Positions 35,606 to 42,643 of a stretch of 64,000 nt of DNA are shown piece by piece (positions within the stretch are counted from its first letter, which is position 1; every line of letters starts with the position of its first letter). The stretch comes from Enterobacter cloacae (GTDB taxonomy: Bacteria > Pseudomonadota > Gammaproteobacteria > Enterobacterales > Enterobacteriaceae): assembly GCA_014169315.1 (NCBI GenBank), contig AP022133.1:1612001-1676000 (forward strand), read 5' to 3'. The notes below the pieces were generated by a model, which worked only from the letters and a program-made list of their open reading frames with translations, was not told where the DNA came from and ran no database searches. Position numbers and translations under genes: made by a program.

Positions 35606-35634
35606 CTGTCCGCTGTGAGCGAGAATCGGACGTT
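35606..35634 (+). repeat. Family-A hairpin repeat, copy A4
   Basis: CTGTCCGCTGTGAGCGAG then AATCGGACGTTGG; stem partly degraded but GAGCGAG core kept. Confidence 0.68.
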
Positions 35635-35779
35635 GGTACTTTTGCATCCACGAGAGTATTTTTATAAACAGTCGCCATTCATTCATTCATGTTCTCGACT
35701 ACCTGCGCGCTACTTTGGCGCGCAGGGCCAGGAATGTAAACTACAAAAGATACCTAAGACGTGAAGCTAAAGGACAGAC

Positions 35780-36706
35780 ATGACAGCATATTTAAACGCT
35801 GATGCGGCAAGAGACTTACGCTCGGCCTTAGACAAGGCACCCGTTGGCGCTGTGAACGGAGAATGGTTCTTTATAACCGAACAGGCTGGCGTCTCCTCAC
35901 TAACTGGAGGCTACATGTATGCAGATGGGAGTCACATTGCAGAGGGGAACCACGCCCTTCGAACGGTACGGGAGGCTGTCGAGAAACTTGAAGCATCACA
36001 TTTACAGCCTTTTAATAAGGTCATCGTTCGCTGGACAAGATCTAAAATACCGTTAATACGCGGGCGCGTTACGGTTGATACACTGTTTGATAAGACAATC
36101 GTGCCGCGCGGTCCTCAAGACCCGATTTATGAGGCCGCCTCTATAGCAAGACGAGCCTTTTGGGAAAGGTATGGCAGCGTCTCAGATGATTTTATAGCTG
36201 AACGGGATGACGCAAACGTACACAACCAGACGAACTGGTTCGGACCCCATCGTCGAGTGCTCAACATTATGAGCAAAACGACATTTACGCTGGCCACCGA
36301 TGGCCTCTCGACGCCCTGGGCCGGCATTGCAGACCCGGAAAATGGCGTGGGCTGCGAACTTTTCATGGAATTAGACGCTTCTACTACCATCAGCCACCCG
36401 ATGGATGACTGGGCTTCTCTCTTGATTAGTCTGGGCGATCTCGTTGCAGATGGGTATCAGGTTGCTGACGATGTTGAAAAATATGGGGCAATCCTGTTTT
36501 GTACGCTTACAGACGAATATCACCCATTGACCCGAATCATTCTCAGCCTTGATGACCGCAGGATTGATAATTTACCTTTTGGCTCAGTTCCGCTGATCCG
36601 TGTCACGCTGATAGCAGAGGCCGAGGTTGAACATCTGGACCAATCTGATGAATGGGCATCACGCGCAGCAAAACATGCACTCGCGGAACGGCAGAGAGAA
36701 ACATAG
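35780..36706 (+). CDS. Unknown protein with a Sufu-like C-terminal half
   Basis: A 308-aa soluble protein. The first 125 residues are of unknown type (WFFITEQAGVSSLTGGYMYADG). The second half has TLATDGLSTPWAG, then GVGCELFMELD and DDWASLLISLGDLVADGY, which resembles bacterial suppressor-of-fused (SUFU) domains, often found among immunity proteins of toxin systems. The resemblance is judged by eye and may be wrong. AAAGGACAG precedes the ATG. It sits alone between two family-A hairpins, inside the accessory island, and looks intact. Confidence 0.55.
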   Translation: MTAYLNADAARDLRSALDKAPVGAVNGEWFFITEQAGVSSLTGGYMYADGSHIAEGNHALRTVREAVEKLEASHLQPFNKVIVRWTRSKIPLIRGRVTVDTLFDKTIVPRGPQDPIYEAASIARRAFWERYGSVSDDFIAERDDANVHNQTNWFGPHRRVLNIMSKTTFTLATDGLSTPWAGIADPENGVGCELFMELDASTTISHPMDDWASLLISLGDLVADGYQVADDVEKYGAILFCTLTDEYHPLTRIILSLDDRRIDNLPFGSVPLIRVTLIAEAEVEHLDQSDEWASRAAKHALAERQRET

Positions 36707-36782
36707 AAATTACGACGATGTTGTTCACGCTCCTTACGAGGCAGATTGAGTTCAGTTACCTTCTTAACATAATGAAGTTTAA

Positions 36783-36809
36783 GGTCCGCTGTGAGCGAGT
36801 GGCGGACTT
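36783..36809 (+). repeat. Family-A hairpin repeat, copy A5
   Basis: GGTCCGCTGTGAGCGAGT then GGCGGACTT; well-preserved GTCCGC/GCGGAC stem. Confidence 0.72.
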
Positions 36810-36924
36810 AAACGGTATATTTTGAGTTATAATACTAAGTGAAGTCAGAACAGTTCAGATGTGAATGCAGGCAATCACAATACAGATCCTGTAAACAGTT
36901 AAAGTGTTATTCAGGGAGAAAAAG

Positions 36925-37272
36925 ATGTGTTTTGAGCGAAAAAAGGAACGTGCACTTGCCATTATGGAAAGTAAAAAGATGTGGCGCAGCAACTATGCCC
37001 CCCCTCTGTTGCGTGGATTATGGAAGTTAGGACTAAGAATACCGCCATTACCTTTCGCTTCATTTTGGCAAATAACATTCATTATGGGATTCGGATTTGG
37101 TCTTGTATGGGGACTCGGTATGTGGTTTTTCACATGGCAAGGTATGGGCGTTCAACCTTCCTGGGCGATATTAAGGAGTCTCTCAGGTGGGATTCTATTT
37201 GGCGTGATGATGGCAGCGTTTCACGGATGGCGCAAAAAGGCCAATAATCTGCCTGACTGGAAAAACCTGTAA
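36925..37272 (+). CDS. DUF6404-like small membrane protein
   Basis: A 115-aa protein with a charged N-terminus (MCFERKKERALAIMESK), a conserved-looking MWRSNYAPPLLRGLWKLGLRIPP segment and two hydrophobic helices (about 50-70 and 85-103). The pattern matches a small enterobacterial family I recall as DUF6404; function unknown. GGGAGA is 5 nt before ATG 36925. It lies between a family-A hairpin and a GC-rich noncoding block. Confidence 0.65.
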   Translation: MCFERKKERALAIMESKKMWRSNYAPPLLRGLWKLGLRIPPLPFASFWQITFIMGFGFGLVWGLGMWFFTWQGMGVQPSWAILRSLSGGILFGVMMAAFHGWRKKANNLPDWKNL

Positions 37273-37553
37273 ATGACTTGCAAACGAATCAGCATCGCTT
37301 AAAGCCCACTCTAGGCACTCGCTGCCGTTCCACCCATCCGCCGCCCGCTGGCGGCACCACAGCACCCGGCAGGGCCAACTCCGGCTAAGCGATAGTTTTT
37401 GAACTATGTTTAACACCATTCAGAATAATAAAATAGTTGAAGATTTATCAGGATCTGAGTGGCGGCGGCCTCAATCCGGAGCATTTGAAAACCAGAACCT
37501 CAACCAGAAATGTGCCAGCATGACGTGAGTAATATCCATATCCGGAGAATAAC
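37273..37553. other. Noncoding block upstream of the SulP gene
   Basis: About 280 bases. From roughly 37290 to 37390 the sequence is markedly GC-rich (CCGCCGCCCGCTGGCGGC) while both sides are AT-rich. I find no gene, and the block may be a remnant of another locus. The SulP promoter should lie in the later AT-rich part. Confidence 0.45.
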
Positions 37554-39275
37554 GTGTTCGGAAAACTTTTTTTAAACTACATGCCAGGGTTACAAAATTT
37601 ATTAGCCTACGATAAAAGCTGGCTAAAACATGATGTTAAAGCCGGGTTATCCGTTGCGGCTGTCGCGCTACCCGTTGCTATTGCTTATGCCGAGCTGGCG
37701 GGTGTTGGGGCAATCGTAGGGCTGTATTCCTGCGTTTTACCGATGATAGCTTATGCACTGTTTGGTTCTTCACGTCAGCTTATTGTTGGCCCTGATGCAA
37801 CAACCTGCGCGGTGATTGCGGCCGTCGTGGTTCCGCTGTCTGCCGGAAATCCCGAACTGCACTGGCAACTGACGATTATCATGACATTAATGATGGGCGG
37901 GTGGTGCCTGCTTGCCAGTAAATTTCGCCTGGGCGCACTTGCCGATCTGCTTTCTCATCCCATTCTTACTGGTTTGCTTAATGGCGTAGCCGTAACGATT
38001 ATTGTCGGGCAATTAGGTAAGGTTCTGGGGATTAAGCTTGATGAGGCGCAGGTTATTGAGAAAATAATTGCCTTGCCAGGCCGAATTTCAGACAGCCATT
38101 TATTAACCTTAGGGATATCACTTTTAACGTTAGCTATTTTAATGGCTATCAAAACGTATCGCAGCCACTGGCCTGCACCGTTGATTGCCATTGTGATAAC
38201 AACGGCACTGGTATGGGGCACATCTGCACAAAATTATGGGATAGCCACTATTGGAGGAGAAGGTTTCCAGCCGGGCTTACCCGTCGTTAACTGGGCAGCG
38301 TTTCAGCCAGGTCTGATGCGTGATTTAGTGATCCCGGCGCTGAACCTGGCGTTGGTCAGTTTTGTCAGTCTGATGCTGACCGCTCGCAGTTTCGCCGCGA
38401 AAAATGGCTATGAAATTAATGCTGATGCTGAGTTCAGAGCGCTGGGTATTGCGAATCTCATGTCTGGATTATCGCAGGGGTTTGCTATCAGTGGAGCCGA
38501 TTCCCGGACTGCGGTTAATGATTCAACTGGGGGGAAAAGTCAGCTGGTTTCCGTGGTCGCAGCCTTACTCATCGGTATCGTGGTAGTATTTTTCACTCAG
38601 CCATTACAATTTATTCCCGTTTCTGCATTAGGTATTGTTCTAATGTATGCATCGTGGTCATTGATTGATTTACGTGGGCTATGGAACCTGAGGCGAAGAA
38701 ATAAACAGGCATTTCGCCTGGCTTTCTTCACGTTTGGCTGTGTTTTAATTATCGGCGTTATCCAGGGGATCGGGCTTGCGGTGTTGCTTGGCCTGTTACA
38801 GTTCCTGCGTACAGTCTTTCGCCCCTCTGAGCACTTACTGGGAACTGACGAAAATGGAATGATTCACTCATTAGGTAATACAACCGATATTAAAATGATC
38901 CCGGGCGTGCTGATGTATCGATTTAACTCCCCGTTGACCTATTTTAATGTGGCTTATTTTAAACGTCGGGTATTGAACTTAGTTGATGGTGCAGCATTAC
39001 AACCTAAATGGGTGGTCATTGATGCCGTTGCCTGCTTCACCTATTCAGATATCAGTGTCCTGGCAACCATTAATGAGTTAAAGCGCGACCTGAAAGGGCG
39101 ACAGATCACGTTAATCCTTGCGGGCAGGAAAACGGAATTAACGCGCTGGTTTAAAGAAAGTCGGCCAACAATGAAAGATGATGACATGATTCTGGCACCC
39201 GATCTCTATCTGGCACTCCGGTTCATTCAAAGCAAAGAGAGTGCGAGTGAGGGGGAATCAGCCGGTGATGTATAA
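37554..39275 (+). CDS. SulP-family anion transporter with STAS domain
   Basis: A 573-aa SLC26/SulP transporter: about twelve or more hydrophobic segments over residues 20-420, the family's AVALPVAIAYAELAGVGAIVGLY stretch near residue 35, FAISGADSRTAVNDSTGGKSQ near 315, then a C-terminal STAS domain (about 445-555; WVVIDAVACFTYSDISVLATI). Substrates of the family include sulfate, bicarbonate and dicarboxylates; none can be assigned here. The start is GTG 37554 with GGAG 8 nt upstream. The protein is somewhat Leu/Ile-rich and AT-rich compared with the backbone, in line with its place in the accessory island. Confidence 0.85.
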   Translation: MFGKLFLNYMPGLQNLLAYDKSWLKHDVKAGLSVAAVALPVAIAYAELAGVGAIVGLYSCVLPMIAYALFGSSRQLIVGPDATTCAVIAAVVVPLSAGNPELHWQLTIIMTLMMGGWCLLASKFRLGALADLLSHPILTGLLNGVAVTIIVGQLGKVLGIKLDEAQVIEKIIALPGRISDSHLLTLGISLLTLAILMAIKTYRSHWPAPLIAIVITTALVWGTSAQNYGIATIGGEGFQPGLPVVNWAAFQPGLMRDLVIPALNLALVSFVSLMLTARSFAAKNGYEINADAEFRALGIANLMSGLSQGFAISGADSRTAVNDSTGGKSQLVSVVAALLIGIVVVFFTQPLQFIPVSALGIVLMYASWSLIDLRGLWNLRRRNKQAFRLAFFTFGCVLIIGVIQGIGLAVLLGLLQFLRTVFRPSEHLLGTDENGMIHSLGNTTDIKMIPGVLMYRFNSPLTYFNVAYFKRRVLNLVDGAALQPKWVVIDAVACFTYSDISVLATINELKRDLKGRQITLILAGRKTELTRWFKESRPTMKDDDMILAPDLYLALRFIQSKESASEGESAGDV

Positions 39276-39333
39276 CCAACATCTGGTCATCATCAGGTCA
39301 TGGCTGACCATTCACCAGGAAATTGAGATAAGT

Positions 39334-39993
39334 TCAGCTCAGTAGTCCGGCTCCGACGTTCACCGACAGACCAAGAATCGCCAGATTGAAAACAAAAGAA
39401 ACCACCGACTGGAGCAACGTAATTTGTCGCATGTCGGTGGTACCGGTCGCCACATCGGCGGTTTGTGACGCTACAGCGATGGTGAAGGAAAAATAAAGGA
39501 AATCCCAGTAACCCGGTTCCTCTGGTTTTTCCGGAAAGATCATCGGCGTGACGTCTTTACTTCGGTGTAGGTAATGGTGGTGAGCGTAATGCATGGCAAA
39601 TGAGGTGGGCAATAAGGCCCAGGAAACCGCCAGCGTGGTGCTGGTCAGCAGCAGATGCAGCACGCGCGGTGTTCCGGTGAGGTGCTTTAGTGAGGTCAGC
39701 TCAATCAGGATCGCCAGGATACTGACCAGGCAGCCGAGAATCACCATGCCCAGCACCAGCCCCGCGCTCTCATCCTGCATTCTGGCAATATGCGGAATAT
39801 CCTGCACATCAGTACGTAACATACGAAACCACATAAAGAACAGATATAGCCACGCCAGCACGTTCCAGCCTATCAGCAACCGTTGCAGATCTCCCAACTC
39901 AGGGGGAAGGGCTAAAAAGCAGATGACTCCGGCCAACATAGCAATCAGTAAACGCATGCGCCCGTGAAAATAAGTTCTGAAAGAAAAGAGCAT
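39334..39993 (-). CDS. DUF1345 inner-membrane protein
   Basis: A 219-aa protein with five hydrophobic helices and the DUF1345 pattern: RMRLLIAMLAGVICFLALP at the start, MHYAHHHYLHR in the middle and YWDFLYFSFTIAVASQTADV before the last helices (which also resembles the pore of two-helix potassium channels). Function is unknown. It converges on the SulP gene with a 58-nt gap and is probably transcribed alone. Confidence 0.82.
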   Translation of the reverse strand: MLFSFRTYFHGRMRLLIAMLAGVICFLALPPELGDLQRLLIGWNVLAWLYLFFMWFRMLRTDVQDIPHIARMQDESAGLVLGMVILGCLVSILAILIELTSLKHLTGTPRVLHLLLTSTTLAVSWALLPTSFAMHYAHHHYLHRSKDVTPMIFPEKPEEPGYWDFLYFSFTIAVASQTADVATGTTDMRQITLLQSVVSFVFNLAILGLSVNVGAGLLS

Positions 39994-40330
39994 GATGTGA
40001 GTGTATTAGCGAAGGGACGATAGATTAACTATAGACACCCGTTGAAGATTTGAGAGTCTCACGGTGGTACAAACCCGCCTCCAGACACAGACCGGCGGCT
40101 TTGAGCGAGTAGCGGAAGCTCGCAATTGTTATTACCGCGTAGGATGCATTACTAACGTTGCTATGTGTTAACGAACGGGGTGCGGGTCAAGCTAATCGTA
40201 AATGCAGGTCGAACCGATTTCAAATGCAGGTCACTACATTTATGCTTACGGCAATTGTTGACAGAAATAAGTTGGCAAGGTCGATCTCGAAGGGGTGGAC
40301 TGGAAAAAAAGCTGGTTGAGGTGGATTAAA
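39994..40330. other. Intergenic region upstream of the HNH gene
   Basis: About 340 bases without a convincing gene; a minus-strand frame covers part of it but has no support. It holds the family-A hairpin A6 at 40094-40119. Confidence 0.5.
40094..40119 (+). repeat. Family-A hairpin repeat, copy A6
   Basis: GGCGGCTTTGAGCGAGT then AGCGGAAGC; GAGCGAG core intact, 5' arm changed. Confidence 0.65.
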
Positions 40331-41359
40331 ATGGCTATGGAAGTTCACGGGTTTATTATTTCGTCTCCGTTCGTGTTCGTCTGCGATGGTAAGGTTTATC
40401 GCAGCCAATCGGGGAAAAACTGGACGGTCATATTTAGCCGTTACGGTACGCAAGCCTGGGGGAATGATACCTATGCTTCCCAGCGCGTTGACCGTGCTTG
40501 CCCGCCAAATCGTAACGAAGAAGTTCGTTTGGCTTTCCGTGGCGCAGTTATGCGCCACTTCAAGCTGAACTATACCCAAATTGAGGCATTCTTCCAGCGT
40601 CAGATCGACGAGGACAAGCAAATCCTGGTCGAAGGAAATTCGGTTAAACGCCATGTGGGTGGCCGCAGCAGCTACAGCACAGGCAGTAGCAGCACGACGT
40701 TATCTGCTCCCGCGCCCGCTCCAGTCAAAAAGGAATCCCCCCATCCAGCGCTTAAACATGGTTGTCCAGCAATTCGTTTGGAAGAATTCCTAGCCTGGGA
40801 AAAAGCGCACCTTGGGATTTTGAATCGTGTCAAAATGCCCCAGCGCGTTGCCATGTTTCTGGGAACCTGGGAAGAACCGAATGCGGTCAAACCTGAACCC
40901 GTGGTGGCCGAAGAACCCCAGGCTGAAGAACCTCGAGCCGAACGGTCGCTGGCTGAAGAACGCGAACATAAAGAAGATGTACCCTTCTATGGCCGTCGCC
41001 GTTGTGATCAGGGGAAATTCCGTGAAGATGTGATGCTTAACTGCGGTGGCCGTTGCGTCTACACGAATGCCATTGCGGTACGCTGCGAAGCCGCACACCT
41101 TAAAGCCCACGCTCGCAAAGGTGGCGCGAGCTTTAAAAACGGTCTGCTGCTGCGCGCTGATATCCACAAGCTCTTTGACGCGGGACTATGTGCCATCGAT
41201 CCGCACACGCTTAAACTCTGGTTCGCGCCAGACTTGGTAAAAAAAGACGCAGATCTCGCGGCCATTGATGGGATAACGATGCGCAAAACGCTGCTCCCTA
41301 TCAACAAAGACAACATCGAAGACCGCTGGGATGCCTTCGTTAAGATCTTGCTGGCATGA
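40331..41359 (+). CDS. HNH endonuclease domain protein
   Basis: A 342-aa protein with a C-terminal HNH_2-type nuclease domain (about 240-320): GGRCVYTNAIAVRCEAAHLKA, then NGLLLRADIHKLFDAGL, in which the EAAH and DIHKLFD histidines are the expected metal and catalytic residues. The N-terminal 100 residues are a separate folded region; between them lies a Pro/Glu/Ala-rich linker (about 145-225). HNH_2 domains occur in restriction enzymes and other defence nucleases; I see no methylase or partner gene nearby. ATG 40331 was chosen; the frame opens 12 codons earlier. It is bracketed by hairpins A6 and B3, so it looks like an inserted module. Confidence 0.78.
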   Translation: MAMEVHGFIISSPFVFVCDGKVYRSQSGKNWTVIFSRYGTQAWGNDTYASQRVDRACPPNRNEEVRLAFRGAVMRHFKLNYTQIEAFFQRQIDEDKQILVEGNSVKRHVGGRSSYSTGSSSTTLSAPAPAPVKKESPHPALKHGCPAIRLEEFLAWEKAHLGILNRVKMPQRVAMFLGTWEEPNAVKPEPVVAEEPQAEEPRAERSLAEEREHKEDVPFYGRRRCDQGKFREDVMLNCGGRCVYTNAIAVRCEAAHLKAHARKGGASFKNGLLLRADIHKLFDAGLCAIDPHTLKLWFAPDLVKKDADLAAIDGITMRKTLLPINKDNIEDRWDAFVKILLA

Positions 41360-41373
41360 TTAACTGGTCACAA

Positions 41374-41400
41374 ATGTCCGCTCCTGGCACCAAGCCGACC
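41374..41400 (+). repeat. Family-B hairpin repeat, copy B3
   Basis: TGTCCGCTCCTGGCAC then CAAGCCGACC; the 3' arm is degraded. Confidence 0.65.
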
Positions 41401-41562
41401 ATCTAAAAAACCATAGAGTCAGCTATAAACAAGGGCCAGCAACACTCTCTCCCCCACACAACCCACTTCCCTTCTTCGATTTTGCACAGCCCCACACATA
41501 CAGAATGTCGAGAGAAAGCAGGGCGTTTGCTATGCTATGGCAAACCAATAAGGAGAGCGCAG

Positions 41563-42201
41563 ATGACACAAGGTGCAGTGAAAACACCAGGTAAACGTTC
41601 GCAGGCGGTGAGCGCCAAGAAACAGGCGATCCTCAGTGCGGCGCTGGAGACGTTTTCACAGTTTGGCATCCACGGCACGCGGCTGGAGCAGGTGGCAGAG
41701 CAGGCCGGGGTGTCCAAAACCAATCTGCTCTATTACTACCCGTCCAAAGAGGCGCTTTATGTTGCGGTGATGCAGCAGATCCTCAATATCTGGCTGGCTC
41801 CGCTGAAGGCGTTCCGCCAGGAGTTCGCCCCGCTGGTGGCAATCAAAGAGTATATTCGCCTGAAGCTGGAGGTATCACGCGATTACCCGCAGGCGTCGCG
41901 ACTGTTCTGTCTGGAGATGTTGCAGGGCGCACCGCTACTGCGGGCCGAACTGACGGGAGATTTAAAACAGCTGGTCGATGATAAGTCGGCAATTATCGCC
42001 GAATGGGTGGCCAGCGGAAAACTGGCTCCCGTCGACCCGCATCATCTGATCTTTATGATTTGGGCCTCTACTCAGCATTACGCTGACTTTGCGGCCCAGG
42101 TCGAAGCGGTGACCGGTAAGACATTACGGGATGAGGCGTTTTTCCAGAGCACGCTGGAAAACGTGCAACGGATGATTATTGAAGGGATCCGCGTGCGTTA
42201 A
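41563..42201 (+). CDS. rutR: TetR-family pyrimidine-utilisation regulator RutR
   Basis: A 212-aa TetR regulator, the size of E. coli RutR, which senses uracil/thymine and controls the rut operon and other genes. The HTH is TFSQFGIHGTRLEQVAEQAGV plus SKTNLLYYYPSKEALY, identical in layout to RutR. AAGGAGAGC precedes ATG 41563. In E. coli the divergent neighbour is rutABCDEFG; here the upstream neighbour is the HNH gene and no rut enzyme gene is found in the window, so RutR seems to have lost its local target. It overlaps the convergent lprI-like gene by 4 nt. Confidence 0.9.
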   Translation: MTQGAVKTPGKRSQAVSAKKQAILSAALETFSQFGIHGTRLEQVAEQAGVSKTNLLYYYPSKEALYVAVMQQILNIWLAPLKAFRQEFAPLVAIKEYIRLKLEVSRDYPQASRLFCLEMLQGAPLLRAELTGDLKQLVDDKSAIIAEWVASGKLAPVDPHHLIFMIWASTQHYADFAAQVEAVTGKTLRDEAFFQSTLENVQRMIIEGIRVR

Positions 42202-42593
42202 TTTGCCGGTGGGAGAGGGCAGCTTAAATCGCCCTCTTCGCACTGCATCAGCGAGGCAAGAAAGGCTTCGCGCTCCACGGTTTTTTCCGTCAGGCACTGA
42301 TTCACAATCATCGGCTGAATGCTGCCGCCTTCGGTTCCGGAACCAATAAACGTACAGTCCGCATCACGCAGGGCGATCCACGCCTGCTGTGCTTTTTTCA
42401 ACAGATCCCGTTGTGGGGCTGCCGCGCGTTTGATGGCCGCCTGGTAGGTCTGGTTGAGCTTTTTATCTGCTGCCTGGTATTGCTGTGCCGTACAGGTGTT
42501 GAGTTCCAGCTGGGTGCTGGCGTTCGCGCACTCGTCGGCCAGCGCGTTTGCGCTCAGCAACAATGCCGCACCTGCGATCAGGTAGTGTTTCAT
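42198..42593 (-). CDS. LprI/DUF1311 secreted protein
   Basis: A 131-aa protein with a signal peptide (MKHYLIAGAALLLSANALA) and a DUF1311/LprI domain: CANASTQLELNTCTAQQYQAADKKL, a helical region, AWIALRDADC and C-terminal paired cysteines. Mycobacterial LprI inhibits lysozyme, but most enterobacterial members are untested. Four to six cysteines should form disulfides in the periplasm. It lies 14 nt past the terminator of putA on the same strand, so it is probably a separate transcript. Confidence 0.82.
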   Translation of the reverse strand: MKHYLIAGAALLLSANALADECANASTQLELNTCTAQQYQAADKKLNQTYQAAIKRAAAPQRDLLKKAQQAWIALRDADCTFIGSGTEGGSIQPMIVNQCLTEKTVEREAFLASLMQCEEGDLSCPLPPAN

Positions 42594-42604
42594 ACATTCC
42601 CCAT

Positions 42605-42633
42605 AAAAAAAGGCTCCGTCTCCGGAGCCTTAT
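42605..42633 (-). terminator. Terminator of putA
   Basis: On the minus strand, AAGGCTCCGGAGACGGAGCC followed by TTTTTTT, about 10 nt beyond the putA stop codon. Confidence 0.9.
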
Positions 42634-42643
42634 TAGCACAGCG

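Noticed and set aside
40220..40654. A 144-codon minus-strand frame over the HNH gene start
   Set aside because: Overlaps the HNH coding sequence and has no ribosome-binding site or motif.
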